From contig NZ_LR134289.1 of assembly GCF_900636535.1 (NCBI RefSeq), positions 3,038,001-3,102,000 of the forward strand: a stretch of 64,000 bases of DNA. Reading direction: 5' to 3'. The stretch is from Chryseobacterium gleum. GTDB taxonomy: Bacteria; Bacteroidota; Bacteroidia; Flavobacteriales; Weeksellaceae. Both the position numbers and the translations under genes were made by a program. Below the pieces are notes generated by a model. The model had not been told where the DNA came from and made no database searches. It was given only the letters and a program-made list of their open reading frames with translations. Below, piece after piece: positions 42,632 to 51,700 of this stretch. Each line of letters opens with the position of its first letter. Within the stretch, counting starts at the first letter, position 1.

Positions 42632-45520
42632 TTATAGTCCGATCTCTACTCCAAAGATGAATGAACGTGCCTGAGGATATCTTCCGGTATCTACTCCGTA
42701 AGAGTTCATTCCTACTTCAGGATCAAATCCTGTATATTTCGTTATAGTAAACAGGTTGTTTGAAGTCATATAAATTCTCACTTTGTTTACATCCAGTTTT
42801 CTATATAATTCTTTTGGTAATGAATACCCGATGGTAAGGTTTTTCAGTCTTAAGTACGATCCGTCTTCCACATAGAAATCTGATACTTTTGAGTAATTTC
42901 CACTCGGATCTCCGTGTACCAGTCTTGGAATATCGGTATTGGTGTTCTGAGGGGTCCATGCATTCAGGATATCTCTGTCCATGTTGTAGTTCTGTCCTGT
43001 ACCGCCTGGATTCAAAGAAATAAACTTCATCCCGTTGAATATTTTATTCCCGTAAACTCCCTGGAAGAATAAGTTCAGGTCAAAGTTTTTCCATGTCATA
43101 TTATAAGAAAATCCGTAAGAGAACTTAGGGTATGGACTTCCAAGATTGACAAAATCGTTATTATTAAGCACTCCTGTGTTTCCTTCTTTTTTCAGGAATT
43201 TGATATCTCCGGGTTTTGCATTCGGCTGGATAAGGTTTCCATTGGCATCTTTATAATTGTTGATTTCTTCCTGAGTCTGGAAAATTCCTCCGGTCTTATA
43301 ACCATAGAAAGAATACAGAGGATCACCTACTTTCACCCTGGTTGGTTTCAATACCCCTCTTACCCCGTTGTCATTGATAAAGATCTCATCCACATTGGCA
43401 AGTTGCTTCACCGTATTTTTTAGTTGACTCATTGTCGCTCCTATTGAGAACGTGAAATCACCCGAAATTATCTTATTGTAATTGATTCCCAGTTCATACC
43501 CTTTATCCTGGAATAATCCGGCATTTACATACTGATTATTGTACGTTGCTGTACTTGGTAAGCTTACGTTGAAGATCTGATCTTTGGAATTTTTCACGAA
43601 GTAGTCAAACTGTAAGGAAAGACTGTTGTGAAGAAATGAAGCATCTACCCCGAAGTTGGTCTGCTCAGATTTGCCCCATTTCAGGTCCGGATTCGGACGT
43701 GTGGTGGCATAATAAGCAATATTCTGAGAAGGATCCTGTCCGAAAATAACGTTGTTATCTCTTGTCATCAAAGGATTGACAGCCTGAGGTGAAATTCCTC
43801 CAAGATTCCCAAGAATACCATAACTTCCTCTCAGCTTAAGGCTTGAAAGCCATGAAATATCCTGCATGAAATTTTCCTTCGAAACCACCCATGCCCCGGA
43901 AACAGCGTAATAATTAGCAAATCTGTTTTGCTTCGCTACCAATGAAGAACCATCACGTCTTCCCAATAAACTCACAATATACTTTCCTGCATAGTCATAG
44001 TTTATCCTTGCCAGATAAGAAACCAAAGACTGTTTGAACCGGTAACTGGAAACATCTTTATTGGTGTCTGCTGCATTCTGAAGGTGTTGGAAAACCTCAG
44101 CTTCACTTCTGAAATCATAGGATTTTGCTACAAAACCATCATCAATCGTTTTCTGGAAAGTAAAACCGCCAAGGAAGTCAAAATTATGTTGTCCTAAAGC
44201 TATTTTATAAGTCAGCAACTGCTCTGCAAGCGCTGTAGAAGAATTGTTGGATTGGTATTCCAGATTATTAGTATCAAAAATTTTCCCGACTTCCAAAACT
44301 CTGTACGTGAAGTTCTTTACATCTCCCAGTTTAAAAGTCTGTGAGAAGTTGGAACGGAATTTTAAATCTTTGGCCAGCGTAATTTCAGCATAAGGATTGA
44401 TCAAAATCTCATGAGTAGGATTTCTAATGCTGATCCTTTTAAGATAAGCAACAGGATTGATCATATCTCCGTAACCACCTGCCACATCAATAGGCAATCC
44501 TGAGAAAGCACCGCTGGGTGTATATACCGGAACATTGGGCGGATAGTACATAGCAGCAACCAAGGCTCCTGTGTATCCACTTTTGGTATCTGCTGTGTTT
44601 CCGTCAGAGTAATTATAGTACATATTTTCTCCGATCGTTAACCAGTCTTTTACTTTATGTTCAGAATTGACTCTGAAATTATATCGTTTTGCCTGAGTAT
44701 TCAATAAAATTCCTTCCAGGCTTCTGTGGTTCATCCCTACAAAATATCTGGATTTCTCGCTTCCGCCGCTAAGATTTACATTGTATTCCTGAATGGTTCC
44801 TGTTCTGAAAATTTCTTTCATCCAGTCTGTTCTGGTAATTCTTCCGTCAGGATATTGACTGGGATTAAAAGCCATCGGTAAGCTTCCCAGTTTTCCGGCA
44901 TTTTCATAGGCTTTGTACATGACATCCTGAAATTCTGCTGCATTCAGGGATTCTTTCAGCCTCCACGCCTGGTTTACGCCATATTTAACATCAAAATCTA
45001 CGGTAAGATTTCCTTTTTTCCCTTTTTTTGTGGTAATAAGGATAACTCCTCCGGAAGATCTGGCTCCGTAAATGGCTGCAGAAGCATCTTTCAGTACAGA
45101 GATATCCTGAATATCGTTTGGATTGATAGAAGGTGTTCCGTTAAAGACCACTCCATCCACTACATACAGAGGAGTTTCTCCGTTGATACCTCCCAGACCA
45201 CGGATATTAACCTTAGGGGCTCCGTTGGGATCTCCACCTTCATTCACTACCGTTACCCCCGGAGCTTTACCCTGAAGAACTTCTCCTACTCCAGACAAAG
45301 ATCTGGAAGTAAGCTTATCCAGTGAAGCTTCTGAAACAGCCCCGGAAACTTTACTTTTTTTCTGTGTTCCGTATCCAACCACGACAATCTCGTCGATGGA
45401 TTTTTCTTTTAAGCTGTCTTTTTTCTGAGCGAGGAACATCGGTGAAGCTGATATTGCACCAATAAGTAATACCCTTCCCGTTAAATAAGTTACGGATACA
45501 GGGATTTTAAATACATTCAT
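42632..45520 (-). CDS. SusC/RagA-family TonB-dependent transporter (pair 1)
   Basis: 962 residues from ATG 45520, preceded by AGGAG, which makes the upstream in-frame codon at 45544 unlikely. A signal peptide is followed at once by I-V-V-V-G-Y-G-T-Q and the plug (V-L-Q-G-K-A-P-G-V, N-I-R-G-L-G-G-I, L-Y-V-V-D-G-V, I-S-V-L-K-D-A-S-A-A-I-Y-G-A-R-S-S-G-G-V split over the plug end). The usual N-terminal carboxypeptidase-like domain is absent. The barrel ends F-I-F-G-V-E-I-G-L. With SusD it would import a large substrate using TonB energy. Confidence 0.95.
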   Translation of the reverse strand: MNVFKIPVSVTYLTGRVLLIGAISASPMFLAQKKDSLKEKSIDEIVVVGYGTQKKSKVSGAVSEASLDKLTSRSLSGVGEVLQGKAPGVTVVNEGGDPNGAPKVNIRGLGGINGETPLYVVDGVVFNGTPSINPNDIQDISVLKDASAAIYGARSSGGVILITTKKGKKGNLTVDFDVKYGVNQAWRLKESLNAAEFQDVMYKAYENAGKLGSLPMAFNPSQYPDGRITRTDWMKEIFRTGTIQEYNVNLSGGSEKSRYFVGMNHRSLEGILLNTQAKRYNFRVNSEHKVKDWLTIGENMYYNYSDGNTADTKSGYTGALVAAMYYPPNVPVYTPSGAFSGLPIDVAGGYGDMINPVAYLKRISIRNPTHEILINPYAEITLAKDLKFRSNFSQTFKLGDVKNFTYRVLEVGKIFDTNNLEYQSNNSSTALAEQLLTYKIALGQHNFDFLGGFTFQKTIDDGFVAKSYDFRSEAEVFQHLQNAADTNKDVSSYRFKQSLVSYLARINYDYAGKYIVSLLGRRDGSSLVAKQNRFANYYAVSGAWVVSKENFMQDISWLSSLKLRGSYGILGNLGGISPQAVNPLMTRDNNVIFGQDPSQNIAYYATTRPNPDLKWGKSEQTNFGVDASFLHNSLSLQFDYFVKNSKDQIFNVSLPSTATYNNQYVNAGLFQDKGYELGINYNKIISGDFTFSIGATMSQLKNTVKQLANVDEIFINDNGVRGVLKPTRVKVGDPLYSFYGYKTGGIFQTQEEINNYKDANGNLIQPNAKPGDIKFLKKEGNTGVLNNNDFVNLGSPYPKFSYGFSYNMTWKNFDLNLFFQGVYGNKIFNGMKFISLNPGGTGQNYNMDRDILNAWTPQNTNTDIPRLVHGDPSGNYSKVSDFYVEDGSYLRLKNLTIGYSLPKELYRKLDVNKVRIYMTSNNLFTITKYTGFDPEVGMNSYGVDTGRYPQARSFIFGVEIGL

Positions 45521-45541
45521 GATCTCCTTTTTGATTAGGTG

Positions 45542-45549
45542 CAAAATTA
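45542..45549 (-). promoter_or_regulatory. -7 element TAATTTTG of susC (pair 1)
   Basis: A perfect TAnnTTTG on the minus strand, 21 bases before the ATG. Three 11-bp repeats begin 22 bases upstream of it. Confidence 0.65.
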
Positions 45550-45571
45550 GAGCAGCCAGCTCCGTGGTATC

Positions 45572-45600
45572 ATTAAGATTTTCTTACGTTTTTATTAAGA
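45572..45600 (-). promoter_or_regulatory. PHO-box-like 11-bp direct repeats upstream of susC (pair 1)
   Basis: On the minus strand the units TCTTAAT, ACGTAAG and TCTTAAT occupy 45600-45594, 45589-45583 and 45578-45572, so the spacing is exactly 11 bp each. The outer two units are identical. Confidence 0.45.
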
Positions 45601-45836
45601 AATTTTAGGCTTTTTTAAATCGCACCTACCACACAAAACAAATAAACATTTGTATTTCAATAACATAAGTATTTAAAAGTAATTATTCTCCAAACATTCT
45701 CTGCATGATTCAGATTAACTTTATTTTAAATTTATCATCCGTTAATGAAAACGGATGAAGAAATCATTAATTTATTTCACGAATAATAAGTGAGCGAGTT
45801 CATTTTTCTTTTTTTACATTTGCTGAAAATAGATTT
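45601..45836. other. Divergent intergenic region between susC and the SDR gene
   Basis: AT-rich, no coding potential. A hairpin TCATCCGTT / AACGGATGA (45735-45743 and 45750-45758) without a T run and a second possible -7 element, TACATTTG at 45815-45822, are the only visible features. Confidence 0.55.
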
Positions 45837-45844
45837 TACTTTTG
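45837..45844 (+). promoter_or_regulatory. -7 element TACTTTTG of the SDR gene
   Basis: A perfect TAnnTTTG about 70 bases before the ATG. TACATTTG at 45815-45822 is an alternative. Confidence 0.5.
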
Positions 45845-45914
45845 ACCACAGACCATTAAAAACGTCTCACTGATATCAGAAGTAAATAAAAACATTAAAA
45901 ATCATACGAATTCA

Positions 45915-46703
45915 ATGACCATCATAATAACAGGAACCTCATCAGGAATCGGGTTTGCATTGGCAGAATATTTTGGTAAAAAAGGACATAAAGTTTATGG
46001 GCTAAGCCGAAAACATACAGAAAGTCAGTATTTCAAATCCATCCCTACAGATGTAACAGATAACACTGCCGTTCAGAATGCTGTTGCGGAGGTTTTAAAA
46101 ACAGAAAGCAAAATTGATGTTCTGATTAACAATGCCGGAATGGGAATGGTAGGCGCTGTAGAAGATTCTACCAAAGAAGATATTCTGAAGCTTTTCAATC
46201 TGAATCTTGCCGGACCTGTACAGATGATGAGTGCTGTGCTTCCGAACATGCGTGAGCATAAATTTGGAAAAATTATCAATGTTTCCAGTATCGGAAGTGA
46301 AATGGGACTTCCTTTCCGTGGATTTTATTCGGCATCAAAATCTGCTCTGGATAAAGTAACCGAAGCAATGAGGTATGAAGTTTACCCGTGGAATATTGAC
46401 GTTTGTTCATTGCATCTTGGGGATATCAAAACCAATATAGCGGACAACAGAGTGATTGCACAGGTTTCCCAGCCTTACAAAAACGTTTTTGACAAAGTAT
46501 ATGCTCTGATGAATTCTCATGTGAATGACGGAACTGATCCTTTGGAAGTTGCGGAATACATTGAAAAACTTTTAGCAAAAGATAAATGGAAAGCTCATTA
46601 TTATTTTGGTAAATTCGGGCAGAAAATAGGAGTTCCGTTGAAATGGATTCTTCCGCAGGGAGCTTATGAGAATTTGATGAAAAAATATAATAAACTGGAT
46701 TAG
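45915..46703 (+). CDS. Short-chain dehydrogenase/reductase
   Basis: 262 residues. The classical SDR set is complete: G-T-S-S-G-I-G at residues 7-13 (NAD(P) binding), N-N-A-G at 72-75, Ser in N-V-S-S-I-G (about 125), and Y-S-A-S-K with Y138 and K142. The substrate cannot be told from sequence. It is a single gene, divergent from susC pair 1, and its downstream gap contains the TTAAG repeat, copy B. Confidence 0.92.
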   Translation: MTIIITGTSSGIGFALAEYFGKKGHKVYGLSRKHTESQYFKSIPTDVTDNTAVQNAVAEVLKTESKIDVLINNAGMGMVGAVEDSTKEDILKLFNLNLAGPVQMMSAVLPNMREHKFGKIINVSSIGSEMGLPFRGFYSASKSALDKVTEAMRYEVYPWNIDVCSLHLGDIKTNIADNRVIAQVSQPYKNVFDKVYALMNSHVNDGTDPLEVAEYIEKLLAKDKWKAHYYFGKFGQKIGVPLKWILPQGAYENLMKKYNKLD

Positions 46704-46740
46704 TTTCAGTTGTATAGTAAGCTATTTGATAATAAAATTT

Positions 46741-46822
46741 TAAACCATTAAGAAGAATTAAGTTGTAAAGAATCATTAAGATAAGCTTCGCCTTAAGTTT
46801 TATCTTAACTACGCTTAATTTC
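46741..46822. repeat. TTAAG-rich imperfect palindrome, copy B
   Basis: TTAAG motifs at 46748, 46758 and 46776 face CTTAA motifs at 46792, 46804 and 46814. TTAAGATAAGCTTCGC (46776-46791) is the inverse complement of the copy A core with one difference, and both copies begin ACCATTAAGAA on the plus strand. Confidence 0.7.
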
Positions 46823-46842
46823 ATCACTACCTATGGTGTAGA

Positions 46843-46850
46843 TATATTTG
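46843..46850 (+). promoter_or_regulatory. -7 element TATATTTG of the Omp85-type gene
   Basis: A perfect TAnnTTTG that ends four bases before the likely TTG start at 46854. It implies a leaderless or nearly leaderless mRNA. Confidence 0.6.
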
Positions 46851-46853
46851 GGA

Positions 46854-48458
46854 TTGAAACTGTTTCTGAAAATATTTTTTGTACTATTCTGCGTTTTTAC
46901 ACAAGCGCAGAAGAAGCAGTATTGGCTGATTGATACAGAAACCAAAGTCAGAAAAAAAGTAAAAGATTCTACTTCTGCAGTAAAATTCCTGGATTCATTA
47001 GCTCAGAATAACTATTTCTTTACCAAACTGAAAGACGTAAAAGTAAAGGGAGACAGCACTGAAATTTTCTATGATAAAGGAAAGAACTTTAATGAAACCT
47101 ATGTAAACCTTACGGATTCCCTGGTTCAGAAACTGAAAATTCAGAAAGATTTTTTCACCAAAAATTTAGACTCTACCAAGAAGAGTATCAACAAAACATA
47201 TATTGATGAAGGCTATTCTTTCAGCAGGATCAAATCTAAATATAAAGGTCAGAAAAACGGCTATCCGATCGTGGAACTTGACATCAATAAAAATGATAAA
47301 AGAACGATCGACGGATTTGTAGTAAAAGGATACGAAAAAGTTCCTAAAAGATTCATCAAGAACCTTGAAAAGGAGTTCAAAGGCAAAAATTATGATGACA
47401 AAAACCTTTTAGCCATCAATAAAACCTTCCAAAGCCATCCTTTTTTAACGCTCGAACGGCAGCCGCAAACTCTGTTCACAAAAGATTCCACCAGTATTTT
47501 CCTGTTTCTGGAAAAGAAAAAAACCAATACTTTTGACGGGGTAATCGGTTTCGGGAATGACAAAACCTCCAAGTTTACATTGAATGGAACGATGAATGTG
47601 AATTTCAGGAATATGTTCAACGGTTTTGAGACCGTCAATTTATACTGGCAGAGGAACCCGGATAAAGGACAGACTTTTGATCTTCAGGTGGATATTCCGT
47701 ACCTGTTCAAATCCAATGTCGGAATGAATGCAAAAGTGAATATCTACAGACAGGATTCTACATTTGCCAATGTAAAATTCCTTCCTGCTTTCTATTATCA
47801 TATCAACAACCGAAACAAAATAGGGTTAAGAGGAACTTTGGAAAGCTCTACCATTATTGACTCCTTATATGTTCAGGGGAAAGACTATAACAAAAAAGGG
47901 ATTGGGGTATGGTTTGAAATGACGGAGCCTACTGATATTGATCTTTTCCTTTATAAGACAAGGATTAATGCAGGATATGATTTTTTGACAACCACCTATT
48001 CTAAAGATAACATCAAAGCTAATCAAAATCAGTTTTATTTCTTTGGGGAACACAATTATCATATTTCCGGAAACCATTTCCTGAATATTAAGGGAGAGGG
48101 TGCCATGATGGATTCAAAAATAGAGTTTTCCACCAACGAATTATACCGTTTCGGAGGCTGGAATTCCATGCGTGGATTCAATGAAAACTCGCTCGCCGCC
48201 GACTTTTACTACTACGGAAGTCTGGAGTACCGGTATCTGATCGGTAATCAGGCCTTCTTCGATGTCTTCGGGCAATACGGACAGCTCAATAATAAATCTT
48301 TGAATGTAAAGCCCAAACTTTACAGTGTCGGGCTTGGTTTCAATTTCTTTATTCCTATCGGCCTCATGAGCTTCCAGCTGTCTAATGGTAATGAATTTGG
48401 AAATCCTTTTAAGTTTAATGACACAAAAATCCACTGGGGAATTCTGAGCAGGTTTTAG
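46854..48458 (+). CDS. Omp85/TamA-like outer-membrane beta-barrel protein
   Basis: 534 residues from TTG 46854. There is no in-frame ATG before the signal peptide; another TTG at 46848 lies in the promoter. The signal peptide ends T-Q-A-Q. A POTRA-like domain (about 100-220) with D-G-F-V-V-K-G-Y-E-K-V-P-K-R-F-I precedes a 16-strand-type barrel, which contains R-F-G-G-W-N-S-M-R-G-F-N-E-N (the conserved R-G-F of lid loop L6) and ends with an aromatic residue, G-I-L-S-R-F. Family members insert or export outer-membrane proteins; this one is small and its client is unknown. Confidence 0.82.
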   Translation: MKLFLKIFFVLFCVFTQAQKKQYWLIDTETKVRKKVKDSTSAVKFLDSLAQNNYFFTKLKDVKVKGDSTEIFYDKGKNFNETYVNLTDSLVQKLKIQKDFFTKNLDSTKKSINKTYIDEGYSFSRIKSKYKGQKNGYPIVELDINKNDKRTIDGFVVKGYEKVPKRFIKNLEKEFKGKNYDDKNLLAINKTFQSHPFLTLERQPQTLFTKDSTSIFLFLEKKKTNTFDGVIGFGNDKTSKFTLNGTMNVNFRNMFNGFETVNLYWQRNPDKGQTFDLQVDIPYLFKSNVGMNAKVNIYRQDSTFANVKFLPAFYYHINNRNKIGLRGTLESSTIIDSLYVQGKDYNKKGIGVWFEMTEPTDIDLFLYKTRINAGYDFLTTTYSKDNIKANQNQFYFFGEHNYHISGNHFLNIKGEGAMMDSKIEFSTNELYRFGGWNSMRGFNENSLAADFYYYGSLEYRYLIGNQAFFDVFGQYGQLNNKSLNVKPKLYSVGLGFNFFIPIGLMSFQLSNGNEFGNPFKFNDTKIHWGILSRF

Positions 48459-48467
48459 GAATAGAAA

Positions 48468-48619
48468 GGAAGAGGGAAACCGGAAACTGGAAGTTATTGA
48501 ATTCGCATTTTTACTATTCTTTTATTTCTATAGAAAGATTTTCTTCAAAAACTTATTACTGAGGGCTTCAAGAAGTTAACACCACCACAATAACTTCCTG
48601 CTTCCCTATTCCAGCTTCT
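48468..48619. repeat. Inverted pair of 7-bp repeat arrays
   Basis: GGAA at 48468, 48475, 48482 and 48489 is spaced by exactly seven. TTCC/TTCT at 48595, 48602, 48609 and 48616 is likewise spaced by seven and inverted. The inner ends GGAAGTTATTG (48489-48499) and CAATAACTTCC (48588-48598) are perfectly complementary over 11 bp. It lies after the Omp85-type gene. Confidence 0.82.
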
Positions 48620-48644
48620 ACCTTATAATACTATATAATAAAGC

Positions 48645-48670
48645 AAAATCCCTTATACAAGGGGCATTTT
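48645..48670. terminator. Probable terminator between the Omp85-type gene and susC (pair 2)
   Basis: AAAATCCCTT pairs with AAGGGGCATTTT around a four-base loop, with one or two unpaired bases. Confidence 0.5.
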
Positions 48671-48726
48671 CAATTTTACCTTTCTATTAATTCTTCCTGT
48701 TAAAAAATATTAAATCGTATTTTTAT

Positions 48727-48756
48727 TTTAATACATCATTAAAATACAGGTAACAG
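48727..48756 (+). promoter_or_regulatory. PHO-box-like 11-bp direct repeats upstream of susC (pair 2)
   Basis: TTAA at 48728 and 48739 and GTAA at 48750 are exactly 11 bp apart (TTTAATA, ATTAAAA, GGTAACA). The last unit ends about 10 bases before the -7 element. Confidence 0.45.
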
Positions 48757-48764
48757 TGCTCTGC

Positions 48765-48772
48765 TAAATTTG
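48765..48772 (+). promoter_or_regulatory. -7 element TAAATTTG of susC (pair 2)
   Basis: A perfect TAnnTTTG, 11 bases before the ATG at 48784. Confidence 0.65.
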
Positions 48773-48783
48773 TCTTCAAAAAA

Positions 48784-51700
48784 ATGAAGAAAACTCTAGC
48801 CACTTTTGCCGTTTTTTTACTTCCTCTTTATTTTTCTGCCCAGGAAATTAATATTACCGGAAATGTAAAATCAGAAAACGGTTCCAGTGTTTCCGGTGTG
48901 AATATCACCGACAAAAATACAGGAAAGACCGCAACTACTGATGAAAACGGGAATTTCACCATTTCTGCAAATCCCAAAGATATTCTTGAATTTTTTGCTC
49001 CTGACTTTTCTGTGTATACCGTTGAGGTTTCTTCCAGAAGACAGTATTCTGTTGTTTTAAAAAAGTCAAACGAAAAGCAGATTGAAGGAGTGGTTATTAC
49101 CGCTTTGGGTATTGCCAAGAAAAAAGAAAAGATTGGTTATGCGACTCAGGAAGTGGGAACAAAACAGTTTGAAACAATTACCACACCAAGTATCGGAAAT
49201 TTATTCTCCGGACAGGTTGCGGGTCTGAATGTTTCCAATCCAACAGGAATGCAGCAGGCTCCACAGTTTACGCTGAGAGGAAACTCAAATCTTGTTTTTG
49301 TAATTGACGGTGTTATTGTGGAAAAAGAGGTCTTCCAGAATTTAGATCCCAACAATATTGAAAATATTAACGTTCTGAAAGGGGCTACAGCTTCTGCTTT
49401 ATATGGATCAAGAGGCCGCTACGGAGCTATTTTGATCACCACAAAAAATGCGAAGAAGAAGGGATTCTCTGTTGAATTCTCCCAAAATACGATGATCACA
49501 GGAGGCTTTACCAATCTCCCTAAAACTCAGACTGAATATGGTAACGGTTCTCATGGAAAATATGAATTCTGGGACGGAGCTGACGGGGGAGTTAATGACG
49601 GAGATATGATCTGGGGGCCAAAGTTTGTTCCCGGATTGCAGATTGCCCAGTGGAACAGCCCGATCAGAGATAAAGTAACAGGCCAGGTCGTTCCGTGGTA
49701 TGGAGCTGTGACGGGAACTCAGTATGATGATAAATCGAGATATGAAAGAGTTCCGATCGACTGGAAATATCACGATAACTTAAGTACTTTCCTAAAGCCG
49801 GCGGTTATCAACAATAATAACTTTGCCATCAGCTATAGAAATAACAAAGACGTATACAGATTCTCCGGGAATTTCATGAATTATGATGACAGGGTTCCGA
49901 ATTCTTATCTTCAGAAATATGGAATCAACTTCTCTTCTGAAAACCATCTTGGAGATAAACTAATTTTCGATACAAAATTCAACTTCAACCAGGCCTTCAC
50001 TCCTAACATTCCCAACTATGATTACAACCCAAGCGGACACATGTACACCATCCTGATCTGGATGGGAGGTGATGTAGACGGCAAAGCACTTAAAAATCAT
50101 ATGTGGATTCCCGGAAAAGAAGGAAGGGCGCAAGCCAACTGGAACTATGCATGGTACAATAACCCATGGTTCGGAGCTGAGTATTATAAAAATCAGAACA
50201 GAACGAATATCATCAATGCGCAGACAGGTTTAGAGTATAAAGCTACACAGGATCTTTCGGTAAAAGGAAAAATATCCATTGTGGAAAACCATAGCAAAAC
50301 GGAGATATTGAGTCCTTATTCCTATTTCAATTACAGTGCACCGAGAAGTGGAGGATATATTCTGAAAGATAATAAAACATGGAACCTTAACTATGATGTG
50401 CTGGCAACTTACAAGAAAAAAATATCTGATAACTTTGATTTCACCATCAATGCCGGAGGTTCTGCTTTCTATTATAAGAACAACAACAATGAAAGGTCTA
50501 CGGACGGATTGAAGATTCCTGAAGTGTATACGTTTGAAAACTCTATCGGAGCGCTGAAAAACTATACTTACCTGAAGGAAAAACTGATTTACAGTGCTTA
50601 CTCTACGATTGATATTGGATTATACAACACTTTCTTCATTAATATTTCAGGGCGTAATGACTGGTCATCCACACTTCCTAAAGCCAACAGGTCTTACTTC
50701 TACCCTTCTGCATCCGTAAGTGCAGTGATTTCAAACCTGGTAAAAATGCCGGAGTCCATCAATATGTTAAAGCTTTCCGCTTCCTGGGCTAAAGTAGCGT
50801 ATGATTTCCAACCTTATGCGATCAGGAATTATTATCTGAATAATCAGGGAATCACATTCAACGGAAATCCTACTTATTATTATCCAACCACCCTGAACGT
50901 AGAAAACTCTTTGAAGCCTGAGCAGACAAAATCATATGAATTAGGCTTAAGTACAGGTTTCCTGAATAACAGAATTACCTTGGATGCCACTTATTTCAGA
51001 ACATTGGATTATAACAATATTCTCCAGTTCCCGGCAGCTGAATCATCGGGCTTCACTTCACAATATGTAAACGGAAATGAATACACTACAAAAGGTTTTG
51101 AAATTACCCTTGGTATGGTTCCGGTAAAAACAGCTGATTTCAGTTGGAAAACTTTAATTAACTGGAGTACTTATGAACAAAAGCTGACTTCCATTTATGA
51201 TAATATGCCCAACTACCAAAACATTAAGTTGGGTGAAAGAATGGACAGTTATTATGACTATACATGGCAAAAGTCTCCGGACGGAAAAGTCATTCTTGAT
51301 GCCAATACGGGAATGCCAACAAGAGCTAATGCCCCAACCAACCTGGGACATTTCAATCCGGACTGGACTTTTGGTTTTAATAACACCTTTAAATACAAGA
51401 AATTTACTTTAAATATCGGAATTGATGGAAGCATCGGAGGGGTAATGAGATCGCAGGTTATTGAAAAGATGTGGTGGGGAGGAAAACATCCTAACTCTGT
51501 AGCATACAGAGATCTTGAATATGCAAATCCGGGAACATATTATTTTGTACCGGATGGAGTAAATTACAATCCTGCGACAGGTCTTTATACTCCGCACACA
51601 AAAGCAATCAGTTTCCAGGACTGGGCACAGAATTATCCATACCAGGCAAGAGTAACACAGGATGAAAGTGAAGAATTTGCCAACGTTTTCGACAGGACTT

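Noticed and set aside
46426..46827. Minus-strand open frame of 133 codons over the SDR 3' end and copy B of the repeat
   Set aside because: Mostly antisense to a confident SDR gene and its start lies in repeat DNA; composition does not look like a real protein.
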